From the NCBI RefSeq assembly GCF_004125265.1, contig NZ_RDTE01000003.1, positions 2,914,001-2,978,000 of the forward strand: a stretch of 64,000 nt of DNA, given 5' to 3'. Below, in pieces: positions 50,350 through 58,465 of this stretch (position 1 is the stretch's first letter; the number at the start of each line of letters is the position of its first letter). The DNA comes from Streptomyces lydicus. GTDB taxonomy: Bacteria > Actinomycetota > Actinomycetes > Streptomycetales > Streptomycetaceae. The notes under the pieces are model-generated. The model saw only the letters and a list, made by a program, of their open reading frames with translations. It was not told where the DNA came from and did no database searches. Made by a program: the position numbers and the translations under genes.

Positions 50350-50815
50350 ATTCTTGGGTCCCATCGGAGAACGTCTGGTGTTTCCAGATCGGCACCTCGT
50401 GCTTGAGGTCGTCGATCATCCTGCGGCAGGCCTCGAACGCCTCGCCGCGGTGCGGGCAGGACACCGCGACCACCACTGCCAGATCACCGATGCGCAGATC
50501 ACCCACACGGTGGACGGCGGCCAGCGCCCGCACCGGGAAGTCGGCGATCACCTTCTCCGCGATCCGGCGCATCTCCGCCTCGGCCGTCGGGTGCGCGGAG
50601 TAGCCCAGGCCCTCGACGTCGGCGCCGTTGTCGTGCGAGCGGACCGTGCCGACGAACAGGGCCGTACCGCCGGCCGCCGAGTCCCCCACGGCCGCGAACA
50701 CCTCGTCCACCGACAGCGCGCGCTCGCGGATCTCCAGGAGCCTGATCGGGTCCGGCGCGGCCTGCTCACCGGGGTGGTCGCGGCCGGGGGACGAAGGGGA
50801 AGGCGTGCCAGACAT
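50336..50815 (-). CDS. moaE: molybdopterin synthase catalytic subunit
   Basis: A 159-residue large subunit of molybdopterin synthase, which with MoaD converts precursor Z into molybdopterin. Motifs: FVGTVRSHDNGADVEGLGYSAH near residues 55-75, VHRVGDLRIGDLAVVVAVSC, HRGEAFEACRRMIDDLKHEV and the active Lys region PIWKHQTFSDG. The first 25 residues are a disordered Ser/Pro/Gly extension. ATG 50815 is the only reasonable start. moaD is not nearby. The C-terminal codons (EWVGA) lie within a tandem repeat, so the end of this protein may have been reshaped by repeat expansion. Confidence 0.92.
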   Translation of the reverse strand: MSGTPSPSSPGRDHPGEQAAPDPIRLLEIRERALSVDEVFAAVGDSAAGGTALFVGTVRSHDNGADVEGLGYSAHPTAEAEMRRIAEKVIADFPVRALAAVHRVGDLRIGDLAVVVAVSCPHRGEAFEACRRMIDDLKHEVPIWKHQTFSDGTQEWVGA

Positions 50816-50948
50816 ACCCCCATCGTGCCGTACGCGGGCACGGTGGGGTATTGCCGGTTCCGCCGGTCGTCCCGGGCGCCGTATGGAGACTTCTCCAGCC
50901 CGGCGGGCCAGGTCCCCGGCCGGGCCCGGTCCCGCTCAGATGTCGCGC

Positions 50949-52100
50949 TCAGATACGGCGGCGGGCCTTACGGGCACGGCGGACCAGGGCGGCGGTGCCC
51001 AGGAGGGCGACGGTGGCACCGGCGGCGCCCGCGGCGGTGGCGTCCTTGCGGCCCAGCCTGCGGCCCGCGACGGTGTGCCGTCCGGCGACCTCCTCCAGGA
51101 GCTCGGCGAGCACCTCCTCGTTCGTCCACCGGGGGCGCCAGCCCGCATCGTGCAGCCGGCTGCCGCTGACCACCCATGGATGCATCGTGTACGCGAGGTC
51201 GCCCGCGGGGGACGGCGTCAGGCCGATGCGGTGCAGGCGGGCGGCGGCGCCCAGGGCCACCGAGGACGGCAGCTCCATGCGCCGGATTCCGGAGAGCTCC
51301 TCGACCTCCTCCTGTTCCAGCCAGCCGTCGCAGCCCACCGCCAGCTCGCCGTCGACCTTCTCCAGCGCGGCGAACTCCAGGGCGCTGACCAGGTCCTCGA
51401 CATGGCAGAACTGCCAGGCGGGACGGGATCCGGCGACAACCAGGAGGCGGGGCGATTCGAAGTAGCGGGTCAGCGCGGTGTCCGTGCCGCCCACCAGGAC
51501 GGTGGGGCGCAGCACGGTGACGTTCAGGCCGGGGTGCGCGCGGGGCGCACGGTGCGCCAGGTGCTCGATCTCCAGGAGGTCGCCGACACCGGTGGCGTCC
51601 GCGGTGGCCCGCAGCTCGGCGTCCTCGGCCAGGGGAACGTCGTTGTCGGGCAGCGCCCCGTACACCATGGCGGAGGTGCACAGCACCACGCGGTGGATGC
51701 CGGCGGCCGCGGCGGCGGTGAGCACGGTCTGGGTGCCGCGCACGTTGTACGCGGTGCGCGCCGCGTCGTCGGTCTCCAGGTCGAGGTCGAGCGCGAGATG
51801 GACGACGACGTCGGCGCCGCGCAGCTTGTCGGCGATGGCCGGGTCCCGGACGTCCAGGACGTGCCAGTGCGCCTCCGCGACGTCGCCGCGCCGCTCGTCG
51901 ATGGCCACCACCTCCTTGACCTCCTCGGAGGCGACCAGGGCGCGGGTGAGCAGCGCACCGACTCCGGAGGCGGCTCCGGTGACGGCCACCACGGGCCGGC
52001 GCAGTGGCCGGTCCGTGGCCCCACCTGCGCCATTGTCTGCCTTCTCGGTCTGGGCCGCAGCGTTTCGCGCTGCGCGAACGGTCGGATCTGGGGAACTCAC
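50949..52100 (-). CDS. NAD-dependent epimerase/dehydratase-type SDR protein
   Basis: A 383-residue extended-SDR protein. The Rossmann signature is VVAVTGAASGVGALLTRAL (residues about 37-55), and the Asp that selects NAD is in VVAIDERRGD. The catalytic Tyr is in CTSAMVYGALPD, but the usual YxxxK Lys is displaced, so activity is uncertain. The C-terminus has a hydrophobic segment (GAAGATVALLGTAALV) followed by RRARKARRRI, suggesting membrane attachment. GTG 52100 starts a polar leader MSSPDPTVRAA. It is divergent from the DUF2342 gene. The substrate is unknown. Confidence 0.85.
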   Translation of the reverse strand: MSSPDPTVRAARNAAAQTEKADNGAGGATDRPLRRPVVAVTGAASGVGALLTRALVASEEVKEVVAIDERRGDVAEAHWHVLDVRDPAIADKLRGADVVVHLALDLDLETDDAARTAYNVRGTQTVLTAAAAAGIHRVVLCTSAMVYGALPDNDVPLAEDAELRATADATGVGDLLEIEHLAHRAPRAHPGLNVTVLRPTVLVGGTDTALTRYFESPRLLVVAGSRPAWQFCHVEDLVSALEFAALEKVDGELAVGCDGWLEQEEVEELSGIRRMELPSSVALGAAARLHRIGLTPSPAGDLAYTMHPWVVSGSRLHDAGWRPRWTNEEVLAELLEEVAGRHTVAGRRLGRKDATAAGAAGATVALLGTAALVRRARKARRRI

Positions 52101-52292
52101 CGGGCGTCTCCAGCGGTTGTCTTCAGTGCGGACGTGTGGTCATGCGTGCGCACCAGGTGGCGTCCATCCTGCCCCAGCCACCGGGACAGCGAAGCACCGA
52201 GCCCCGAAGCGGTCCGGGTGTCTACGCTGGAGGTGATGTCGGGCAGCCGCCGTCGGCCACCTGGTCGGCGGCCCTACGAGCCGAGGAAACCC

Positions 52293-53771
52293 GTGAGTGA
52301 CACCCCATTTGGATTCGGCCTTCCGCCGGAGGAGCCGGAGGACGGCGACAACGGCAAGCAGAAGGGCGGCCAGGGAGGTAGCCAGGGCCCCGCAAACCCC
52401 TTCGGGTTCGGCGGCGGGAGCGGTGGCGCGGACAATCCGTTCGCGGCGCTCTTCGGCGGCATGGGCGGCCCCGGCGGCGAGATGAACCCTGGCGACCTGG
52501 GAGCCGCCTTCCAGAAGCTCGGACAGATGCTCTCCTTCGAGGGCGGCCCGGTGAACTGGGAGATGGCCAAGGACATCGCGCGGCAGACCGTCGCGCAGGG
52601 CGCCGAGGACGGCAGCAAGGACGCGAGCCTGTCGCCGGGTGAGCGCGGCGCGGTCGAGGAGGCCGTACGCCTCGCCGACCTGTGGCTGGACGGTGTGACG
52701 TCGCTGCCGTCGGGTTCCACGGGAGTGGTGGCCTGGAGTCGCGCCGAGTGGGTCGAGGAGACCCTGCCGGTGTGGAAGGACCTGGTCAACCCGCTCGCCG
52801 AGCGCGTCGGGGCGGCGATGGGCGATGTGCTCCCCGGGGAGATGCAGGCCATGGCCGGCCCGCTGCTGGGGATGATGCGTTCCATGGGCGGCGCGATGTT
52901 CGGCACCCAGATCGGGCAGGCGCTGGGCGTGCTGGCCAGTGAGGTCGTCGGTTCGACGGACATCGGGCTGCCGCTGGGGCCGGCCGGCAAGGCCGCGCTG
53001 CTGCCGGGTAACATCGCGAGGTTCGGCGAGGGCCTGGGCGTGCCGGAAGAGGAAGTGCGGCTGTATCTGGCCCTGCGCGAGGCCGCCCACCAGCGGCTCT
53101 TCGCCCATGTGCCGTGGCTGCGCTCGCATCTGTTCGGTGCCGTCGAGGGCTATGCGCGCGGCATCAAGGTCGACACCACCAAACTGGAGGACGTGGTCGG
53201 CCAGATCGATCCGCAGCATCCCGAGGAGCTGCAGAACGCCCTTCAGCAGGGCATGTTCCAGCCCGAGGACACCCCGGAGCAGAAGGCGGCGCTGGCCCGG
53301 CTGGAGACCGCGCTGGCCCTCGTCGAGGGCTGGGTGGACGCGGTGGTGCACGCCGCCGCCAAGCCGCATCTGCCGTCGGCGGACAAGCTCCGGGAGACGC
53401 TGCGGCGGCGCCGGGCCAGCGGTGGCCCCGCCGAGCAGACGTTCTCGACGCTGATCGGTCTGCAGCTGCGGCCGCGGCGGCTGCGGGACGCCTCGCGGCT
53501 GTGGGCGTCGCTGACGGACGCGCGGGGCCTGGAGGGCCGCGACGGCCTGTGGGAGCACCCGGACATGCTGCCGACGGCCGCGGACCTGGACGACCCGGAC
53601 GGGTTCGTCCACCACGAGCAGCCGGACTTCTCCGAGCTGGACAAGATGCTCGGCGAGGCCGCGAGCGGCGGCAAGCCCGATCTGGGCAAGCCGGACCCGG
53701 ACACGTCCGCCCGGGAGGACGACGGCCCGGACGAGGCGTCCGGCGAGAGCAAGGGTGACGGCGGCAAGTGA
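52293..53771 (+). CDS. DUF2342 zinc-dependent metalloprotease-like protein (Rv3195-like)
   Basis: A 492-residue protein of the actinobacterial 'F420-biosynthesis-associated'/DUF2342 family, predicted as a minigluzincin-type metalloprotease. The N-terminus is Gly/Phe/Pro-rich (NPFGFGGGSGGADNPFAALF). The helical core has MRSMGGAMFGTQIGQALGVL, then LALREAAHQRLFAHVPWLRS, where the conserved AAHxRLF is the metal-site helix. The C-terminus is acidic. GTG 52293 has GAGGAAACCC upstream and gives the typical start SDTPFGFG. The stop overlaps the Nudix start by 4 bp (GTGA). The role is unknown. Confidence 0.85.
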   Translation: MSDTPFGFGLPPEEPEDGDNGKQKGGQGGSQGPANPFGFGGGSGGADNPFAALFGGMGGPGGEMNPGDLGAAFQKLGQMLSFEGGPVNWEMAKDIARQTVAQGAEDGSKDASLSPGERGAVEEAVRLADLWLDGVTSLPSGSTGVVAWSRAEWVEETLPVWKDLVNPLAERVGAAMGDVLPGEMQAMAGPLLGMMRSMGGAMFGTQIGQALGVLASEVVGSTDIGLPLGPAGKAALLPGNIARFGEGLGVPEEEVRLYLALREAAHQRLFAHVPWLRSHLFGAVEGYARGIKVDTTKLEDVVGQIDPQHPEELQNALQQGMFQPEDTPEQKAALARLETALALVEGWVDAVVHAAAKPHLPSADKLRETLRRRRASGGPAEQTFSTLIGLQLRPRRLRDASRLWASLTDARGLEGRDGLWEHPDMLPTAADLDDPDGFVHHEQPDFSELDKMLGEAASGGKPDLGKPDPDTSAREDDGPDEASGESKGDGGK

Positions 53772-54298
53772 GTCTGCACGAGGACGCGGCGCGGGTGCTC
53801 AAGGAGTGGCCCGCGCCGTCGCCCGGACAGGAACAGCTGCGGCTGGCGTATCTGGACCACCTCGCCGCCCATCGGGACGGCATGTGGAAGCCCTGCAAGG
53901 ACGGGCATCTCACGGCCAGCGCGCTGGTGATCGACCCGGCCGGCGGCCGGGTGCTGCTGACCCTGCACCGCAAGCTGGAGATGTGGCTGCAGATGGGCGG
54001 CCACTGCGAGCCGGAGGACGCCTCGCTGGCCGACGCGGCGCTGCGGGAGGCGCGCGAGGAGTCGGGGATCGCCCAGGGGCTGACGCTGCTGCCCGGCGGC
54101 CCGGTGCGGCTGGACCGCCACCGGACGCCGTGTGCGGTGCATCTGGACGTCCAGTACGCGGCGTTGGCTCCGGCGGACGCGGTGGCGGCGATCAGCGACG
54201 AGTCACTGGATCTGCGGTGGTTCGCCTACGACGAGGTGCCCGGCGTCGCCGATGCCTCGGTGGTGCAGCTGGTCGAGCGCACCCGCGCTCTTCTCTAG
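53768..54298 (+). CDS. Nudix hydrolase
   Basis: A 176-residue pyrophosphohydrolase. The Nudix box begins GGHCEPEDASLADAALREA and continues REESG (about residues 77-100), with the REUxEE metal ligands present. The N-terminal helix region (HEDAARVLKEWPAPSPGQEQ) is typical of the actinobacterial group encoded after DUF2342. The substrate is not predictable; nucleotide-linked metabolites are usual. GTG 53768 overlaps the previous stop, so translation is coupled. Confidence 0.9.
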   Translation: MSLHEDAARVLKEWPAPSPGQEQLRLAYLDHLAAHRDGMWKPCKDGHLTASALVIDPAGGRVLLTLHRKLEMWLQMGGHCEPEDASLADAALREAREESGIAQGLTLLPGGPVRLDRHRTPCAVHLDVQYAALAPADAVAAISDESLDLRWFAYDEVPGVADASVVQLVERTRALL

Positions 54299-54325
54299 GC
54301 GGCACCCCTGCCTCACCCGCGCCAC

Positions 54326-54353
54326 GGCGCCCGCCCTTCCCGGGGCGGGCGCC
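54326..54353. terminator. bidirectional terminator, Nudix / AIM24 operon
   Basis: GGCGCCCGCCC pairs with GGGCGGGCGCC over a 6-nt loop between convergent units. Confidence 0.75.
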
Positions 54354-54386
54354 GCAGCGCGTGCGTCAACGGCGCCCCGCAGGCGC

Positions 54387-55145
54387 TCAGTTGGTGAAGA
54401 TGTTGCCCTGGTTCATGCCCCGTGCGCCCTGCTGGCCCATACCGAACTGGGCGGCCACACCGGAGCCGACGACGGCGTTCTGCGGCGGCAGCAGCTCGCT
54501 GGGCTGGACCAGCGCGTAGCCCTGGCCGAGGAAGCTGAGTTCCCAGCCCTCGCCCGTGTTGCCGCGCCGGCGGAACACCCCGGAGGAGTGCGTCTGCGCC
54601 TGCATCTGCACCCGCAGCGAAGCGGACCAGGCGACCACCGCGTCGGCGTCGGCGTTGACGTACTTGTCGGGCGTGACCTGCAGCATCAGCGGCTCGCCCG
54701 AGGTCATCAGGACCACCTTGCCCCGCCCGGAGATGTTGAGCTGGTACTTGCCGGTGCCGGAGATGCCGTACTGGCTGTCGACGGAGACGACCTCCCAGTG
54801 GAGGCCGGAGTCCAGCGCGAGGACGTAACTGCTGTCGACGGTCAGGCCGTCGTGGTCGACGCCGACGACATGGACGTACTGGGCGAGGTTGGCCAGGTAG
54901 ACCGTGCCCTGCCCGGAGACGCGCATCAGGTCCAGGCCCTCGCCGGAGTGTGCGCGGGCTCGCTGCTGGCCGGGCGTCGTGTAGTTGCCGTCGAATTCGA
55001 GCAGCCCCTGGTAGGCGACCATGGCGCCCTTACGGGCGAGGAGGTCTTCGTGGCCCTGGAGGGCGACGCGCAGCAACTGGCTGTTCTGCAGGACGTAGCG
55101 GTCCTGGGTCTGCGCCTCGGTGAAGGCGAAAAGCGGACTCTGCAT
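54387..55145 (-). CDS. AIM24-family protein 1
   Basis: A 252-residue beta-rich AIM24 (DUF124) domain protein. Characteristic pieces are LARKGAMVAYQGLLEF, GQGTVYLANLAQYVHVVGVD, SSYVLALDSGLHWEV and the glycine-rich GISGTGKYQLNISGRGKVVL, then FLGQGYALVQPSE near the end. The short tail QFGMGQQGARGMNQGN is disordered. The family's biochemical role is unknown; yeast Aim24 is mitochondrial. ATG 55145 is chosen because upstream is non-coding and only 20 bp separate it from the previous gene. It is the last of three tandem paralogues. Confidence 0.87.
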   Translation of the reverse strand: MQSPLFAFTEAQTQDRYVLQNSQLLRVALQGHEDLLARKGAMVAYQGLLEFDGNYTTPGQQRARAHSGEGLDLMRVSGQGTVYLANLAQYVHVVGVDHDGLTVDSSYVLALDSGLHWEVVSVDSQYGISGTGKYQLNISGRGKVVLMTSGEPLMLQVTPDKYVNADADAVVAWSASLRVQMQAQTHSSGVFRRRGNTGEGWELSFLGQGYALVQPSELLPPQNAVVGSGVAAQFGMGQQGARGMNQGNIFTN

Positions 55146-55165
55146 GGCGTGTTCGGTCCTCCCCC

Positions 55166-55849
55166 TCAGCCCCGGGCCCGGAGCCGGTCGGTGCTGTCCT
55201 CGCTGGGCTGGACGACGACGAACCCCTGGCCGGAGAAGCCCAGTTGGTATGCCTCGCCGCTGCCGCGCCCGATCATCGAGGACGCCTTGAAGCTGCGCTT
55301 GCCCTTCATCTTCAGATGGGTCGACCAGGCGACCAGGGCGTCCGGGTCCACATAGGTCTCGTCCTCGCCGCGGCCGCAGTCGACGACGATGGGCGTGCCC
55401 CGGGAGGTCAGGGCGACCCAGCCGGTGCCGGAGATCCCGACGTTGAAGAGGCCCTGGCCGGCGAACTTCGCCATGCCCTTGACGCGCTGCACGCCCCACT
55501 GGAGCTGCGCGTCGAAGGCGAGGAGGTTGGTGCCGTTGACGGAGAGCGAGTCGCCGTCGAGGTTGATGCAGACCACGTCGGCGCCGTAGTCGGCGAGGTA
55601 GAGCAGACCGTCTCCGGAGCACTTCATCAGGGGTGCGCCCTCGCCGGTGAGCCACTGGGAGGCCATCTGGCGGACGGCGGGCGGGTTCGGCTCGTACTGG
55701 ACGAAGCCTTCGTAGGCGACCATCGAGCCGGTGCGCGCGAAGACGTCCTGGCCGCTCTGCATGGCGATCTTCACCATGGCGCTGCCGTGGTTCTCCATAC
55801 GGGCGACGGGCGGGGTCGGGGTGTAGCCCGACAGCTGCTGCTGGTTCAT
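55166..55849 (-). CDS. AIM24-family protein 2
   Basis: A 227-residue AIM24-domain protein, paralogous to its two neighbours. Matching pieces are ARTGSMVAYEGFVQYEP, GDGLLYLADYGADVVCINLD, GTNLLAFDAQLQWGVQRV, VGISGTGWVALTSRGTPIVV and the C-terminal GFSGQGFVVVQPSED. It is the most compact copy, without an extra domain. ATG 55849 follows the TerD-AIM24 stop by 15 bp. The three genes form one operon read leftward toward the terminator at 54326. Confidence 0.87.
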   Translation of the reverse strand: MNQQQLSGYTPTPPVARMENHGSAMVKIAMQSGQDVFARTGSMVAYEGFVQYEPNPPAVRQMASQWLTGEGAPLMKCSGDGLLYLADYGADVVCINLDGDSLSVNGTNLLAFDAQLQWGVQRVKGMAKFAGQGLFNVGISGTGWVALTSRGTPIVVDCGRGEDETYVDPDALVAWSTHLKMKGKRSFKASSMIGRGSGEAYQLGFSGQGFVVVQPSEDSTDRLRARG

Positions 55850-55864
55850 GACGTGCGGGCTCCC

Positions 55865-57550
55865 TCAGACCTCGTAGGGCTGGACGACGATGAAATTGCC
55901 GGGTGCGCCGCGGAACTGGAGGTTCACGGTCTCGCCGGAGTGACCGGGAAAGGCCTGCCGGCGCAGGCTCACCTGGCTGGAGACGATCACCTGCGAGCCC
56001 GCGGACCAGGCCACGATGGCGTTGGCGTCGGCGAAGGTGGTCGGGGTGACCGGCAGGACGACCGGGGTGCCCTGGGTCTTGACGACGAGGGTGCCGGTCC
56101 CCTGGAACTGCATGGTGAACAGGGCGCCACCGGGGATGCCGTGGCCCTCGATCCTGCGGACCTCGTGCTGCAGCGACTCGTCGAAGGCGAGGACGCTGTC
56201 GGCGGAGACGCAGATGGCGTCGCCCTGCAGCTCGATGGGGTGGACGTGGGCGCTGTTCTCGGCGAAGAAGACCTGGCCCTGGCCGGTGCAGCGCATCAGC
56301 TGCATCTCCTGGCCGGTGGCGTTGCCGACGATCCGGCCGCGGAACCCGGCGCCCTTGTAGCCGAAGTCGACCTTGCCCTGGTAGAGCACCATGCTGCCCT
56401 GGCGGGCGAGCACCGGCTGGCCGTCGATGCCGAGGTCGACGCGGATCAGCTTGCTGTTCTGCGGGGTCCAGCGCTGACCGGTGGGGGCTTCCTTGTACTT
56501 GTCCAGCACGACGCCGAGGCCGGGGCCGCCGCCCTGGGGAACCGCCGGGGTCTGGCCGCCGCCGTACGGGGCGCCCGGGAGCTGCTGTCCCGGCTGCTCA
56601 TAGGGGGCGGGCCCGCCCTGCGGGGGGCCGTATCCGCCGGGCGGCGGGGCGGGCTGGCCGTAGGGCGGTGCCTGCGGGGCCTGCTGGCCGGGGACGCCGC
56701 CGGGCACGGTCTGCTGCCGGCCGTACGGGTCCTGACCGGGCGCCGGCTGACCGTACGGGGCCGGCGGCTGCGGGCCGGGCGGGCCGGGCGGAGCCAGCGG
56801 CGCGGCGAGGGTGGGCGCGATGTGCACCTGCGGCTCGGTGGGCTGCGGCGCGGCCGGGGGCGCTTGCGGCGCGTCCTGGGGCGGGCCGAAGTCGGGCGCG
56901 GGCTGCGGCGGTGCGGGGGCGGCGGGCACCCCGAAGGACGGCGCGGGGGCCGCGGCACCGGAGGGCGGCGCGAAGCCGGGCGCGCCCTGTGCCGTGGTGG
57001 GCGGCGCCGGTGCCTCGGCCTCTTCGGCGACCTCGCCGCCGAAGTTCTTCAGCAGCGCCTCCAGTCCGCCGTCGAAGCCCTGGCCGACGGCGGCGAACCG
57101 CCAGACGTCCTTGAGGTAGAAGTCTCCGAGCATGACGGCGCGTTCGGTGCTGAACTCACTGCCGGTGAAGGAGTAGCGGGCGACCTCTTCGCCGCCGGCC
57201 ACGATCCGGAGGTAGCCCGGGCCGATCTGCGAGACCTGGCCCGCACCGTCGAGCGCGGCGGTGAAGGAGAGCTTTTGGATGTGCGGCGGGATCTTGTCGA
57301 GGGTGACCCGGAAGGACTCGCTGTCGCCGGCCTGCGCCCCGAGCAGCTGGATCGACTCCTCGGGCGACTTGGGCTGGTTGAAGAAGACGAAGTACCGGTC
57401 GTCGGACAGCCGCTCGTCGGCGTCCAGTCCGAAGCAGCTGATGTCGAAGGTCAGTCCGGGCCCGGCGATCTGCACGCCGACGTACAGATCCGTTCCCGCC
57501 GTCAGATCACCGATCCTGGCCTTGTGGCCCCGCTGGAATTCCCTGGCCAT
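55865..57550 (-). CDS. TerD-AIM24 fusion protein
   Basis: A 561-residue two-domain protein. Residues 1-165 form a TerD domain (LYVGVQIAGPGLTFDISCFG, DDRYFVFFNQPKSPEES, RYSFTGSEFSTERAVMLGDF, FAAVGQGFDGGLEALLKNFG), with the acidic Ca2+-site residues typical of tellurite/stress-resistance TerD proteins. A 170-residue Pro/Gln/Gly/Ala linker follows. The C-terminal AIM24 domain (about 340-561) has ARQGSMVLYQGKVDFGYKG and LQFRGAPGNFIVVQPYEV. The fusion links the poorly understood AIM24 fold to the Ter stress system. ATG 57550 (MAREFQRGHKARI) is the family start. First gene of the three-gene operon. Confidence 0.9.
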   Translation of the reverse strand: MAREFQRGHKARIGDLTAGTDLYVGVQIAGPGLTFDISCFGLDADERLSDDRYFVFFNQPKSPEESIQLLGAQAGDSESFRVTLDKIPPHIQKLSFTAALDGAGQVSQIGPGYLRIVAGGEEVARYSFTGSEFSTERAVMLGDFYLKDVWRFAAVGQGFDGGLEALLKNFGGEVAEEAEAPAPPTTAQGAPGFAPPSGAAAPAPSFGVPAAPAPPQPAPDFGPPQDAPQAPPAAPQPTEPQVHIAPTLAAPLAPPGPPGPQPPAPYGQPAPGQDPYGRQQTVPGGVPGQQAPQAPPYGQPAPPPGGYGPPQGGPAPYEQPGQQLPGAPYGGGQTPAVPQGGGPGLGVVLDKYKEAPTGQRWTPQNSKLIRVDLGIDGQPVLARQGSMVLYQGKVDFGYKGAGFRGRIVGNATGQEMQLMRCTGQGQVFFAENSAHVHPIELQGDAICVSADSVLAFDESLQHEVRRIEGHGIPGGALFTMQFQGTGTLVVKTQGTPVVLPVTPTTFADANAIVAWSAGSQVIVSSQVSLRRQAFPGHSGETVNLQFRGAPGNFIVVQPYEV

Positions 57551-57662
57551 ACGTAACGTCCGTCCCCCGCTCCCGCTGTGAGTTCCTTCTGCGCGGCCAG
57601 GCTAACCGCTGGCGCCGACAGCGGGCGATGCCGGGGCGCGGCGGATGTCGTCCGGCGCCGCG

Positions 57663-58286
57663 TCAGTCGTCGCGGACGGCGGGCGGATGGGGCAGCCGGT
57701 CGGCCGCGACCACCCCTTCGAGGTAGCCGCGGGCCCGCTCCGTACGGGGATAGGCCTCCAGCAGCCGCCAGAACCGGGGGCCGTGGCCGGGGACGAGCAG
57801 ATGGGCGAGTTCGTGCAGCAGGACGTAGTCGACGACGTACTCCGGCATGCCCTGGAGGCGGTGCGAGAGGCGGATGCTGCCCTCCGCGGGGGTGCACGAG
57901 CCCCAGCGGGTGTTCTGGTTGGTCACCCAGCGCACCGATACGGGGCTGGCGCGGCCGTCCAGATACTGGCCGGACAGCCGCTCGGCACGCCGGGCCAGCT
58001 CGCCGTCGCCCAGCATCCGCTTGCTCTCCTGGGCGGCGAGCTTGTCGAGCATGACGGTGACCCAACGCCGCTCCTCGGCCTCGGACATACGCGCCGGGAT
58101 GAGGACCACCGTGCGGTTGCCCTCACGGTAGGCCGAGACCGTTCTGCGCCGCCGTGAGCTGCGGCGCACCTCGACGGCGCTGGTGCCCGACCCGCGGGCC
58201 TGGGGGCTCACAGGAGCCCCGCGCGATGTGTCGGCGGCGCGGCGCAGAGGTGTTTCCCCTGGGCCGTGGGAAGGGTCGGCGGGCAC
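57663..58286 (-). CDS. YgjP/M48-type zinc metallopeptidase
   Basis: A 207-residue protein of the DUF45/YgjP metallopeptidase group. The zinc motif HELAHLLVPGHGPRFWRLL (HExxH with a downstream His) lies near residues 158-176. The preceding WGSCTPAEGSIRLSHRL is a family hallmark (WGSC). No membrane segment is present. GTG 58286 is tentative; the N-terminal 45 residues are Arg/Ser/Pro-rich and the conserved part begins at EVRRSSRRRRTVSAYREG. The biological role is unknown. It is divergent from the ThiF-like gene. Confidence 0.82.
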   Translation of the reverse strand: MPADPSHGPGETPLRRAADTSRGAPVSPQARGSGTSAVEVRRSSRRRRTVSAYREGNRTVVLIPARMSEAEERRWVTVMLDKLAAQESKRMLGDGELARRAERLSGQYLDGRASPVSVRWVTNQNTRWGSCTPAEGSIRLSHRLQGMPEYVVDYVLLHELAHLLVPGHGPRFWRLLEAYPRTERARGYLEGVVAADRLPHPPAVRDD

Positions 58287-58465
58287 GCGCCCGACGTTAC
58301 CCGCTGGCAGTGCGGGAAGTCCCGCCCCGCGGACGGTTCGCCCGCCGAACCACTCCATGGCGTGCGCCGCTTGTACGACCGGGACCCCCTGCCTGTGGAT
58401 AACTTCCGCGGGAATCGGCGGCACGGCGCATGCTGGGAGCCGGACGACGAAGGACGGGGGCGGAT

